A DNA stretch of 64,000 nucleotides from Paraburkholderia youngii (GTDB lineage Bacteria > Pseudomonadota > Gammaproteobacteria > Burkholderiales > Burkholderiaceae): assembly GCF_013366925.1 (NCBI RefSeq), contig NZ_JAALDK010000002.1:1-64000 (forward strand), in the 5' to 3' direction. Below the pieces are notes generated by a model, which saw nothing but the letters and a program-made list of their open reading frames with translations, made no database searches and was not told where the DNA came from. This document shows positions 34,608 through 43,887 of this stretch, piece after piece; within the stretch, counting starts at the first letter, position 1, and each line of letters opens with the position of its first letter. The position numbers were made by a program, and so were the translations under genes.

Positions 34608-36188
34608 ATGAGCCATTTCGCCACCCCGGTCGCGCAGACCGGCACTATTCTGATAGTCGACGATACGCCGGGCAATCTCGGCGTAGTTGTCGACAGTCTC
34701 GAAGCGCGAGGCATACGCGTGCTGGTGGCGCTCGACGGTATCGAAGCGTTGGAGCGCGCGGTCTTCTCGCAGCCCGATGTGATCCTGCTCGACGTGAAGA
34801 TGCCGGGCATCGACGGCTTCGAGACCTGTCGACGCCTCAAGCTCGATGAGCGCACGCGTGATATTCCCGTCCTGTTCATGACCTCGCTGACGGGCAACGA
34901 GGACCGCGTCGAAGGTTTTCTTGCAGGTGGCGTCGACTATGTGACCAAGCCGTTGCGCGTCGACGAGATGGTCGCGCGCGTCGGCGTGCATCTCGAGCTG
35001 CGGGTGATGCATAAGCGGGTTCTCGCGCAAAACCGGCAACTGCTGGCGGAAGTGGCCATGCGCAAGGAAACGGAGGCTGCGTTATCGCAAGCGCGCGACG
35101 ATCTCGAGCGGCGTGTCGCGTTGCGTACGGAAGAACTGGCGCGCGCGAACGCGTGCTTGCAGGCAAGCGAGGCCCGCTTTCGCGCGATTGTCGAAACGAG
35201 CCCGGTGCCGCTGTGCATCACCTCGATGCCTGACGGGCACATCCTGTACACGAATCAGCCGCTGCGCGAACTCTTCGGCATGGACGAACGCTTGTCCGCC
35301 AATATCGCGGATTTCTACGCCGACCGCGGGGAGCGCGAGCGTCTGATCGAGCATCTGCGCAAGGAGGGCAGCTTGCGCGATAGGGAGATACAGTTCCGGC
35401 GTGCGGACGGTACACGGTTCTGGGCGATGGCGACGGCGCGCGTCGCGACTTATGACGATGCTCCCGCGATCTATGTCGGCCTGAACGACATTACGGGTCG
35501 CAAGCAGATGGAACAGGAACTCGTCGAATCACGCGAGCAGCAGCGCGAACTGTCCGCGTATATGGAGGCGATCCGCGAGGAAGAGAGAAAGCGCATTGCG
35601 ATGGAGATTCACGACGAACTGGGCCAATTGCTGACTGCGCTCAAGATGGACGTGTCGTTGCTCAAGATGCGCATAGCGCACGACGCGGAAGCGTCGAAGA
35701 AAGCCGATGATATGCGGCAACTGGTCGAAGGCACGATCTCGATGGTGCGCAATGTCGCGAGCCATTTGCGGCCTGCCGCGCTCAACTTCGGAATCGTGTC
35801 TGCGCTCGAATGGCTTGTCGAGGAGTTCAACCGCCGCCATGCGATTGCGTGTGAATTGCGCATCGAAGGCGGCGACCCCGCGTTGTCCGACGCCCATGCG
35901 ACGGCCCTGTTTCGCATCGCACAGGCGTCGCTGACGAACGTCGCGCGGCACGCCGACGCCACACATGTCGAGGTGACGCTTGTTTCGACAGCGGCGGAGC
36001 TCCTGCTGCAGGTGCGTGACGACGGCCGAGGCTTCGATCAGCAAGTCGTGAGGCGCGACTATTCATATGGCCTGCTCGGCATGAACGAGCGCGCGCGGCT
36101 GATCGGCGGATCGCTTTCAATCGACAGCGCGCCCGGCGCGGGCACCATGGTTTCGATTCACATTCCGCTCGATGCTGTTGGAAGGTAA
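34608..36188 (+). CDS. Receiver-PAS-histidine kinase (HisKA_3 type)
   Basis: 526 aa. A receiver domain (residues 13-130) has phospho-acceptor Asp62 in ILLDVKMPGIDG and Lys in YVTKPL. It is followed by a coiled coil, one PAS domain (185-300, FRAIVETSPVPLCITSMPDG) and a HisKA_3 kinase core with phospho-acceptor His335 in RIAMEIHDELGQLL. The ATPase has DDGRGFD and YGLLGMNERARLIGGSL. There is no membrane segment, so it is cytoplasmic. Kinases of this type pair with NarL/LuxR regulators; the orphan NarL-type regulator at 5466-6113 is one possible partner. It is convergent with the hybrid kinase gene. Confidence 0.93.
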   Translation: MSHFATPVAQTGTILIVDDTPGNLGVVVDSLEARGIRVLVALDGIEALERAVFSQPDVILLDVKMPGIDGFETCRRLKLDERTRDIPVLFMTSLTGNEDRVEGFLAGGVDYVTKPLRVDEMVARVGVHLELRVMHKRVLAQNRQLLAEVAMRKETEAALSQARDDLERRVALRTEELARANACLQASEARFRAIVETSPVPLCITSMPDGHILYTNQPLRELFGMDERLSANIADFYADRGERERLIEHLRKEGSLRDREIQFRRADGTRFWAMATARVATYDDAPAIYVGLNDITGRKQMEQELVESREQQRELSAYMEAIREEERKRIAMEIHDELGQLLTALKMDVSLLKMRIAHDAEASKKADDMRQLVEGTISMVRNVASHLRPAALNFGIVSALEWLVEEFNRRHAIACELRIEGGDPALSDAHATALFRIAQASLTNVARHADATHVEVTLVSTAAELLLQVRDDGRGFDQQVVRRDYSYGLLGMNERARLIGGSLSIDSAPGAGTMVSIHIPLDAVGR

Positions 36189-36227
36189 GGCCAAGCGATT
36201 CACGTTCCGCGGCGCAAATCATCGGAT

Positions 36228-39050
36228 TTATCTTCCTTCCAGATATTGCTCGACGAAATTGAGAATCGACTTGGACCGGTAAGCCTTCGCCAACCTGAGG
36301 AGGTGGTCCGCGAAGGGTCGATAGCGCTCGTCGAGCTCGGTCAAGTGTTGCGCGTGTTGCGCAATGGCACGCATATCGCCGAGTCGCGCGAGGTAATGCA
36401 GCGCTTGAATTTCCTCCGGCGGGGGCGCCTTCAAGTCGTCGGGAAGAGGCGCGACGGCGGGTACAGCAGATGGTCCCGCTTCAGTGACTTGCGCCTCTGA
36501 AGCTGCATCGATCCACTCGACATTCAGGAGCGCCGCGACGACGGACAATAGCTGGCCGAAGTCGATCGGTTTGGCCAGAAAGGCATTTGCGCCGGCCTCC
36601 AGACTTTGCGCCGCATCGGTTCTCGACGCGCGTGCGGAGACTGCGACGATCGGGAGGTCCCGGAACTCGGCCATCTGGCGCAAGCGACGCGTGGCTTCGA
36701 GGCCGTCCGTCCCGGGCATGACCACGTCCATCAGGACGAGCGCAGGATGCAGGGATTCGATTTTCTCCATTGCTTCAGATCCATTACCCGCCTGCGCCAT
36801 GTCGAATCCGAGCGGACCGAGCATATCGACCATCACGGCACGGTTCTCCGCCACGTCATCCACAACGAGGATAGTCTTGCGCGGCCCTCTGTAGCCGCTC
36901 ACGATCCGTTCGGGCGTGGCGACAGCGGCGCAAGGCGCTACCACCTCGACGTCCAGCTCGATCGAAAAGGCGCTGCCTATATCGCGGCGACTTTCGACAT
37001 GGATCTCGCCTCCCATCAGGCGCACGAGTTGCCGGCTAATGGCTAGCCCGAGGCCCGTACCGCCAAAGCGATGATGGTCCTCGCTGACCTGCTCGAAAGG
37101 ACTGAAGATTTCCTCCAGACGCCCTTGATCTATGCCGATGCCGGTGTCGCGGACTTCAAAACATAGTCGCGTCGGCGGTGTGAAAGCGACGCGCAGACGC
37201 ACGCTTCCCTGCTCGGTAAATCTGATCGCGTTCGACAGCAGGTTGAGCAGCGCCTGGCGTAACCGTATTTCGTCCGCCCGCACACACGCGGGCAGATCCG
37301 GCGGCATCTCGCAAACGAAGGCCAGACCTTTTTCCGTAGCCTTCACCCGTATCGTCTCGGCGATAAAAGAGACGAACTGTTCGAGCGGGACGTCGGACAG
37401 ATTGAGTTCCATTCTCCCGGCCTCGATTTTGGCGATATCCAGGATGTCGTCGATGAGCGTAAGCAGGTGTTCGCCGCTGCGCTGGATCACTGCAAGTCCG
37501 TCGAGCTGGTGCTGATCGAGGGTCGTGTCGCGCTTGAGGATTTGCGCGTACCCAAGAATTCCGTTGAGTGGCGTGCGCAGTTCGTGGCTCATGTGTGCCA
37601 GAAACTGACTCTTCGCCTGATTGGCCGCATCGGCACGCTCCTTGGCAACGGCTAGTTCCGCTGTCCGCTCGCGAATCATGTCTTCGAGGTGCTCGCGATA
37701 GCGCCGCAACTCCGCTTCGGCATGCTTTTGCTCCGTGATATCACGCGAGATACCGAGCAGGAACCGGGGCTCGCCGCGCACATCGACGATCGGGATCTTC
37801 ATCGTGTGCACGAGGCGAAGTCCATGGCGCGTATGAACCGGCTCCTCCGGTATGTCGATCATTTGCCGCGACTCCAGCACCTCGCGATCCTTCAGCGCGA
37901 AGAAATTGGCCTCGTCGACGGGAAACAGGTCGTGGACGGAGCGGCCGAGGAACTCCTCGCGCCGGTAGCCGAGAAGTTGCTCCGTCGCCTTGTTCAAGCG
38001 CACGAAATGGAAGGTCTCGGCCTCCTTGACGAAGACCATGTCCGGGATGTTTTCGATGATGCTGTTAAGAAAGTTCTCGCTTTCCCGAAGCGCATCTTCG
38101 GCGTGCTGACGTTCGGCGATTTCGGCGGCCTGACCCGCGAGCGCCGTACTGAGTTCCGCCGTCCGCTGGGCGACGCGTGCCTCGAGTCCGGCGTTGAGCT
38201 CTTTTAGCGCCTGCTCGGCCTGGCGGCGTTGGCGTCGGTCTTCGAGGAACTGCTCGACAGCACGCGCCATATCGGCAATCTCGTCGCCGCCGTGCACGGG
38301 GACGCCAGCTTGCGCGTTCCCGGCATCGCCATGTCGCAGAAAATGGCTGACGCGGCGCAGGCGCGCCACCACATGGCGCCCGAGGAATTCGCGGGCGATT
38401 AGCCAGGTGAGCAACAGGCTGACAGCGAGTCCGCCTGCCACCCATTTACGGGTGCGATCTGCGCGAGCGGCCAGATCCTGGACTGCTTCGCGGTATTCGC
38501 TCGTCAAATCATCCGACTGCCGGTGCGCCGCGGCGGCGAGCGCGTCGGCCGCGCCGCGCAGATCCGCGTCGAGGCTGGCCAGCGACACGCCTGCCGGTTG
38601 CACCGACGCCGAGGCACCCCGGCGGGCGAGCGCGGTCTCGCGCACCTGCGCCTCGATGTTGACGATGTTGCGAAAGCGTTGGCTCGACCGATAAAGTGTC
38701 AGCGGGTCGACACCTGGGTCTTCGCTCGTGGTCGCCGAGGCCAGCCGGCTAACCAGGCCGTCGAAGGATGCCAACTGTTCGAGCACCTGCCGATGCGTCT
38801 CGCGCACGGCTTCAACCGTATCGTCGCTAGACAGCTGCAAGGCGAGGCGTTCGATCGTCAGCGTGTGCTGCACGAGATCCTGCGCATCCACGAGGCGGGC
38901 GAGCCGCTGTTCGGCCAGCTGACGGATCGAGTAGGCCGAAGTGGCCAACGAGTAGATCGACGTGGCGCCGATCACGACCACCAGCGCGGCAAGGCACGAG
39001 GCGACGAGCGCAAACTGAGCGGTCAGCGATTGTGGGAATGGCAGTTTCAC
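36228..39050 (-). CDS. Hybrid sensor histidine kinase
   Basis: 940 aa. Two membrane helices (about 13-35 and 203-222) enclose a helical periplasmic domain. Then come HAMP (225-280), a coiled coil, PAS (325-445), HisKA with His489 in MSHELRTPLNG, HATPase with DTGIGID and FGGTGLGLA, and a receiver with Asp775 in LVLMDVVMPGTDG. The last 90 residues are helical, of the kind found at the end of BvgS/TorS-like kinases, but without a clear HPt histidine motif. Its start overlaps the stop of the periplasmic-binding-protein gene by 4 nt. That arrangement resembles TorT-TorS, where the binding protein feeds the signal to the kinase. Confidence 0.93.
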   Translation of the reverse strand: MKLPFPQSLTAQFALVASCLAALVVVIGATSIYSLATSAYSIRQLAEQRLARLVDAQDLVQHTLTIERLALQLSSDDTVEAVRETHRQVLEQLASFDGLVSRLASATTSEDPGVDPLTLYRSSQRFRNIVNIEAQVRETALARRGASASVQPAGVSLASLDADLRGAADALAAAAHRQSDDLTSEYREAVQDLAARADRTRKWVAGGLAVSLLLTWLIAREFLGRHVVARLRRVSHFLRHGDAGNAQAGVPVHGGDEIADMARAVEQFLEDRRQRRQAEQALKELNAGLEARVAQRTAELSTALAGQAAEIAERQHAEDALRESENFLNSIIENIPDMVFVKEAETFHFVRLNKATEQLLGYRREEFLGRSVHDLFPVDEANFFALKDREVLESRQMIDIPEEPVHTRHGLRLVHTMKIPIVDVRGEPRFLLGISRDITEQKHAEAELRRYREHLEDMIRERTAELAVAKERADAANQAKSQFLAHMSHELRTPLNGILGYAQILKRDTTLDQHQLDGLAVIQRSGEHLLTLIDDILDIAKIEAGRMELNLSDVPLEQFVSFIAETIRVKATEKGLAFVCEMPPDLPACVRADEIRLRQALLNLLSNAIRFTEQGSVRLRVAFTPPTRLCFEVRDTGIGIDQGRLEEIFSPFEQVSEDHHRFGGTGLGLAISRQLVRLMGGEIHVESRRDIGSAFSIELDVEVVAPCAAVATPERIVSGYRGPRKTILVVDDVAENRAVMVDMLGPLGFDMAQAGNGSEAMEKIESLHPALVLMDVVMPGTDGLEATRRLRQMAEFRDLPIVAVSARASRTDAAQSLEAGANAFLAKPIDFGQLLSVVAALLNVEWIDAASEAQVTEAGPSAVPAVAPLPDDLKAPPPEEIQALHYLARLGDMRAIAQHAQHLTELDERYRPFADHLLRLAKAYRSKSILNFVEQYLEGR

Positions 39051-40186
39051 GGGCGTTGCCAGATCCTACGATAAATGTCGCGATAGCCGTTGTCAGGATC
39101 GTAGAGCAGGTGATCGCCGCCGTCAGCGGCGATGTTGTCCGCCGTGACGAGATGCACGGGGCTCACGTAACCCGTTACGCCTTCTCCGGCGAAAAGCCGG
39201 TTCAGTTCGTCGACCAACTGCCAGCCGTGCAGATTCAGGGGTTCGGCGACGGTCCCCGTCTGGAACGTACCCGTGCGGATGCGCAGGAAGGCGGACTCGC
39301 TGCCGTCGCCGGCCGACAGCATGATCATTGCGGCGTTTGGTATTCCCGCCTGCGTCAATACCGGCACGGCGTAGTCGAAGTAGATGTCGTTTATCCCCAG
39401 CGCACAGGTCCAGCGCGGGCCGTAACGCGCGAGCAGGGCACGTGTCGCTTCTGGCACCAGCTTCTCGCTGCGCGAGATCGCCACGTCGCGCACTTCAAGC
39501 AGGGTACAGCCACTGCACTTGCGAACGACAGCAGCCATTGCGTCCGCCTTTTCCTGTGCGATCCGGAAACCGGTATCGGAGAAGATGACGACGCCCGCAT
39601 GTCCGGCAGACTGCACGACGGCCGCGAGCGCGGTCACCCGTGCAACCTCGAGCGGATCCGTCGAGACGTTCATCGCGACGGGCGTGCCTGGCACGGGTCC
39701 GGCCCGCGCCGCCACGTGCCAGCCGACGATCGGGATGTTGCTGTCGGCAAACTGCCGCAGTGCGGGGAGCAGCGCATGTGCGTCGCCCCCGGCGAGGATC
39801 AGACCGTCGGGGCGGCCTGCCAGCGCATTCGCGAGCATCTTCAGACGGAGCTCGGCCGTACCGCCGGAATCGAAGATCCTGACGCGCCAGCCTATGACCT
39901 TGGCCGCCTCCAGCACACCATCGACCACCCCGAGGATGCCGCCGTTGCGCAAATCCTCGGCGACCACGGCGATATGCTTTCCGGATTGCGCGCGCGGGCC
40001 ATTGCGCGGCCCGCTCCAGGGCGCAGCGGGTCGCGAAGCGGCGTCGACCACTCGCTTCGCCATGGCCAGAAAGTCCGTCGCGGCGACCGGCGCTGAAGTC
40101 GAAGGGGCAGGTAATAAATCCTGCGCCGTGGCCGCCGACAGCTCGCACGCGCATGCCAATGCCAATGCCAGAAGGAAGCCTCTCAT
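39047..40186 (-). CDS. Periplasmic substrate-binding protein, TorT/ribose-binding-like
   Basis: 379 aa with a signal peptide (1-21, ending SAATA) and a type I periplasmic-binding fold: HIAVVAEDLRNGGILGVVDG, GLILAGGDAHALL, IPIVGWHVAA, GVVIFSDTGFRIAQEKADAM. No transporter genes are adjacent; instead it is coupled by a 4-nt overlap to a hybrid kinase, so it most likely acts as a signal receptor. A strong GGAGGG site precedes ATG 40186. The ligand might be a sugar or autoinducer-like small molecule, but this is a guess. Confidence 0.88.
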   Translation of the reverse strand: MRGFLLALALACACELSAATAQDLLPAPSTSAPVAATDFLAMAKRVVDAASRPAAPWSGPRNGPRAQSGKHIAVVAEDLRNGGILGVVDGVLEAAKVIGWRVRIFDSGGTAELRLKMLANALAGRPDGLILAGGDAHALLPALRQFADSNIPIVGWHVAARAGPVPGTPVAMNVSTDPLEVARVTALAAVVQSAGHAGVVIFSDTGFRIAQEKADAMAAVVRKCSGCTLLEVRDVAISRSEKLVPEATRALLARYGPRWTCALGINDIYFDYAVPVLTQAGIPNAAMIMLSAGDGSESAFLRIRTGTFQTGTVAEPLNLHGWQLVDELNRLFAGEGVTGYVSPVHLVTADNIAADGGDHLLYDPDNGYRDIYRRIWQRP

Positions 40187-40445
40187 GCTGTCCCTCCACG
40201 GGGCTCCGTCGAGTTCGATTGGTGTCGCCCAAGCCGCTCGCGGAGCATTTGCTGGTTAGCATATTACAACCCGATTCCCGCGTGGCATGGGTCATGCGCC
40301 GGCGCGCAACATCACGCTGCCGCTGGATGCGCACGAACGGGCGAGAAGTCTCGGCATCGACCTTCCCGAGTTGCGCGGAGGCCTTGCACGCCTCACGCGA
40401 CGGCTCGCCGGCCTTCAGCAAAAGGGTCCGCGCCAGCTGGAGCCA

Positions 40446-40754
40446 TCAAACGTCATGGCGCGTGTCGGGCTGCGCGACCTCGTCGCGCAGCCTGCGTCTT
40501 TGAGAAGGTGTCGACAACATCGAATCGACATAGGTGTGCGCCCGATTTTCTCCATACTTGAACGCCTCCCGCTCAGTCAGAAAATCGAACTGCTCAGGAA
40601 AGCTGACCCGTTCCTGTTGCGGATTGCCGGGCAATCTCACGGTCCATGACACGCGATAGCGGCGATATTTACCGCCGAGCCAATGCGTCTTCGATAGCGA
40701 GACGTTTACCTCGATATTGCAGCCGCGATACAGCGCGTATTCCTGAATGGACAT
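40446..40754 (-). CDS. Small hypothetical protein
   Basis: 102 aa from ATG 40754 (MSIQEYALYRGCNIEVNVSL). It has alternating beta-type segments (GGKYRRYRVSWTVRLPGN, then ERVSFPEQFDFLTEREAF) and a basic tail. No known family was recognised, no signal peptide. It is next to the binding-protein gene on the same strand, 259 bp upstream of it. Codon use is ordinary for this genome, which favours a real gene. Confidence 0.6.
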   Translation of the reverse strand: MSIQEYALYRGCNIEVNVSLSKTHWLGGKYRRYRVSWTVRLPGNPQQERVSFPEQFDFLTEREAFKYGENRAHTYVDSMLSTPSQRRRLRDEVAQPDTRHDV

Positions 40755-40945
40755 CGCTTTTCTCCCGCAACTGAACGGGTCGCGCCGTTCGGCCGCGAAA
40801 AGCGCGCAGCCCATGGCTGTCTCCGTTATGCGTTTCGTATTGACGATGCATCTTTAGCAACCCGCGTTCCCGGCGAACCGGCGCGGCCGTATGCGCACGC
40901 GAGCCTCGCCGCTCGCGAGGGTTGCGACGGAGGCGGGCAGCGGCA

Positions 40946-40973
40946 TGCGGAATGCGGAATGCGGAATGCGGAA
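40946..40973. repeat. Four tandem copies of TGCGGAA
   Basis: A perfect 7-bp unit occurs four times in a row about 90 bp upstream of the homospermidine synthase start codon. Copy number of such short repeats can vary by slippage; here it lies in the leader or promoter region rather than in a reading frame. Confidence 0.95.
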
Positions 40974-41063
40974 TGCTCGCGGGTTGGTACGGACCGACAC
41001 GATGGATCACAAAGACCGGGCCGAGAACAGGCGCATACCGAAGCGCTGTGGCTGGGAGCAGAG

Positions 41064-42488
41064 ATGAGCGCGCAGGTGAATTGGACAAAGCACGCCGTTT
41101 GTCACGGCAATATCGTGATCATTGGACTAGGAAGCATCGCGAGTTCGCTGCTACCGATACTTTTCAGGCACATCGATGTTTGCCCGAAACACGTGACCGT
41201 GTTTTGCCCGCCCGGCAACGATACGGCGATCGCTCGCGAATGCGGGCTGAGCGTCGTCGAGCAGGCGCTGTCGGAGAACAACTTCGAGGCGCTGCTCGCT
41301 GGCTACGTCAAAAGAGGCGACCTCGTGCTGAATCTGTCAGTGAACGTGTCGAGCGAATCGCTCGTGCGTTTCTGCTGGTCTCGTGGCGCGCTGTATCTCG
41401 ACACATCCATCGAGCCATGGGAAGGAGAGTCGACCGATCCCGATCGTTCCGCCTCCAGGCGCAGCAACTATGCGCTTCGGGAAGCTTTGCTGGCCTTTCG
41501 CCTCGACAAGCGCGACGGTCCGACCGCCGTTCTCACGCAAGGCGCGAACCCCGGACTGGCTTCGGCGTTCGTAAAACAGGCGCTGCTCGATATGGCCTCC
41601 AACAGCGGCATCGAGGCAACAGCGCTGCGCAGCTACGAGGACTGGGCTGCGCTCGCACACCGGCTGAACATCAAGGCGATTCACGTAGCGGAGCGGGACT
41701 TCCAGATCGCCAAATGCCGCAAGGCGCGAAACGAATTCGTCAATACGTGGTCCGTCGACGCTTTCGTGGAAGAGGGCATGCAGCCGGCGGAACTTGGATG
41801 GGGTACGCATGAACGGCATTGGCCTGCGGACGCGCGTCGGCACGGATTCGGCAGTGATGCGGCGATCTACCTGCAACGCCCGGGACTCGCGACCCGCGTA
41901 CGCAGTTGGACGCCGCTCGCCGGTAGTTATCATGGGTTCCTCATTACGCACGGAGAGTCGATCTCCATCGCCGACCATCTGACACTTCGCAAGGATGGCG
42001 AAGTGATCTACCGTCCGACGGTGCACTATGCTTATCGGCCCTGCGACGATGCATTTCTTTCGATCGACGAGTTCGCCGGACGAGGCTGGCGCCTGCAGGA
42101 CCAAAAGCGGATCATGCGCGATGAGATCGTCGATGGCGCCGACGAACTCGGCGTGCTGTTGATGGGAAACGACAACGGAGTCTACTGGTACGGCTCCCGT
42201 CTGACCACGCCGCAAGCCCGTCGACTCGCGCCGCATAACGACGCAACGAGCCTGCAGGTGGTGGCCGGCATCCTGGCCGGCATCGTATGGGCGCTCGGGA
42301 ATCCGGACGCCGGCGTAGTCGAGCCGGACGACATCGACTATCAAACCGTGATGCGGGTCGCGCGACCCTATCTGGGCGAGATGATTGGCGTCTATGATTC
42401 ATGGACGCCGCTCGGGCAACGCTCGCTCCTTTACGATTCGCCGTGCGACGACGATCCCTGGCAATTTCTCAACATACGCGTTCCATAG
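41064..42488 (+). CDS. hss: Homospermidine synthase
   Basis: 474 aa from ATG 41064 with GGGAG upstream. The N-terminal Rossmann motif VIIGLGSIASSLLPILFRH binds NAD. GDLVLNLSVNVSSESLVRFC, YLDTSIEPWEGE and VLTQGANPGLASAFVKQAL are characteristic of the saccharopine-dehydrogenase-related bacterial homospermidine synthase. The enzyme makes homospermidine from putrescine in an NAD-dependent reaction. Length matches the family. The next gene, a PuuB-like oxidase, begins 25 nt downstream, making a polyamine operon. Confidence 0.92.
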   Translation: MSAQVNWTKHAVCHGNIVIIGLGSIASSLLPILFRHIDVCPKHVTVFCPPGNDTAIARECGLSVVEQALSENNFEALLAGYVKRGDLVLNLSVNVSSESLVRFCWSRGALYLDTSIEPWEGESTDPDRSASRRSNYALREALLAFRLDKRDGPTAVLTQGANPGLASAFVKQALLDMASNSGIEATALRSYEDWAALAHRLNIKAIHVAERDFQIAKCRKARNEFVNTWSVDAFVEEGMQPAELGWGTHERHWPADARRHGFGSDAAIYLQRPGLATRVRSWTPLAGSYHGFLITHGESISIADHLTLRKDGEVIYRPTVHYAYRPCDDAFLSIDEFAGRGWRLQDQKRIMRDEIVDGADELGVLLMGNDNGVYWYGSRLTTPQARRLAPHNDATSLQVVAGILAGIVWALGNPDAGVVEPDDIDYQTVMRVARPYLGEMIGVYDSWTPLGQRSLLYDSPCDDDPWQFLNIRVP

Positions 42489-42513
42489 CGGGCAGACCTT
42501 CGGAGACCGGCTT

Positions 42514-43824
42514 ATGTCGTCACTGTTGAACAAGGAACAGGGCGTTGTCGAGGACTCGTATTACGAGGCGAGCGTCACCCGTGCGCAGCCTCATCCTCCA
42601 TTGCAGGAGAAACTCAACGCGGACGTGTGCGTGATCGGCGCTGGCTATGCGGGGCTTTCGTGCGCGCTGGAGCTGGCCGAGAGTGGCTTCGACGTGGCAT
42701 TGCTGGAGGCGCAGCGCATCGGCTGGGGGGCGTCTGGGCGTAACGGTGGGCACGCGATTGTCGGCTTCGGCGACGAGGGTGAAGATGCGATCGAGCACCA
42801 ATGTTCCCGCGAGGTCGCGCGAAGGGCGTGGGACGTGTCGCTGGAGGGTATGCGACTGTTGGAAGATCGGCTTGTGCGCTTCGGCATCGATTGCCATTAT
42901 CGGCGCGGATATCTGACGCTTGCCGTCAGCGATCGGAAGGCGGAACAACTGATGAACTGGGTGCGGCGCACGCGCGACAGGTACGACTACCCGCTCGAAT
43001 GGCTGGGCCGCACGGCGCTTGACGCTCATATAGCGTCGCAGCGGTTCGCCGCGGGCGTGTACGACGCCGGGTCGGGCCATCTTCATCCGCTTCTCTATTG
43101 CCTTGGTCTGGGCGAGGCGGCGCGTCACGCGGGCGTCAGGATTTTCGAGAATTCCGCCGTGTCGCGGCTAGATCGGGGCGCTCGGCCTGCGGTGAAGACA
43201 GCCGAGGGAGAGGTGTCGTGTGACCGTGTGGTAATGGCTGGAAACGTTTATCTGGGAGAGTTCGGCGATCATCCCGCGCCGGAGATCGAGGCCCGCATCA
43301 TGCCCGTGGGCACCTACATGATCGCGACGGAACCGCTTACCAGCGCGCGGGCGGACGCGCTGATGCCGGGCCGCGCCGCGGCGTCCGACAACAATCTGAT
43401 ACTCGATTACTTCCGGCTGAGCGCGGATCACCGTTTGCTGTTCGGTGCAGGCGAAACGTATGACGCCACCACACCGCGCAATCTGATCGACCGTATGCGC
43501 AGACGCATGACGGGCGTTTTTCCGCAACTCGCCGACGTGAACATCGAATATGCATGGGGCGGCTTTGTCGACGTCACGATGAACCGCGCGCCGGATCTCG
43601 GTCGTATCGGCGACAACCTCTACTATGTGCAAGGCTTCTCCGGACATGGGCTGGTGTTCGCGGGAATGGCCGGCAAGATTCTGGCGGACGCGATCGGCGG
43701 CGATGCGTCCCGCTTCGACGTATTCAGCCGCATCAGGCATCGACGGTTCCCGGGCGGCAAGAGGCTACGCACACAGGCTTTAGTTCTGGGCATGTGGTAT
43801 TACAAGCTCCGTGAACTCATCTGA
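42514..43824 (+). CDS. PuuB-like FAD-dependent amine oxidoreductase
   Basis: 436 aa from ATG 42514 with GGAG 8 nt upstream. An FAD-binding Rossmann motif ADVCVIGAGYAGLSCALELA lies at residues 36-55, followed by GWGASGRNGGHAIVGFG, which is a hallmark of the gamma-glutamylputrescine oxidase/DAO group. The C-terminal part has YYVQGFSGHGLVFAGMAGKI. The likely reaction is oxidation of gamma-glutamylputrescine or a related amine. The coupling with hss suggests polyamine turnover. The exact substrate is uncertain because the DAO family is broad and other puu genes are not in the window. Confidence 0.85.
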   Translation: MSSLLNKEQGVVEDSYYEASVTRAQPHPPLQEKLNADVCVIGAGYAGLSCALELAESGFDVALLEAQRIGWGASGRNGGHAIVGFGDEGEDAIEHQCSREVARRAWDVSLEGMRLLEDRLVRFGIDCHYRRGYLTLAVSDRKAEQLMNWVRRTRDRYDYPLEWLGRTALDAHIASQRFAAGVYDAGSGHLHPLLYCLGLGEAARHAGVRIFENSAVSRLDRGARPAVKTAEGEVSCDRVVMAGNVYLGEFGDHPAPEIEARIMPVGTYMIATEPLTSARADALMPGRAAASDNNLILDYFRLSADHRLLFGAGETYDATTPRNLIDRMRRRMTGVFPQLADVNIEYAWGGFVDVTMNRAPDLGRIGDNLYYVQGFSGHGLVFAGMAGKILADAIGGDASRFDVFSRIRHRRFPGGKRLRTQALVLGMWYYKLRELI

Positions 43825-43887
43825 CCGACGCTTGTGATGGGGCCGGTGCCCGCTGATGTTCGCGGGCAGCCGCCTCCGCTTATGTCC

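Noticed and set aside
40946..40973. Short tandem repeats as a CRISPR array
   Set aside because: Units are 7 bp without spacers and no cas genes are present.
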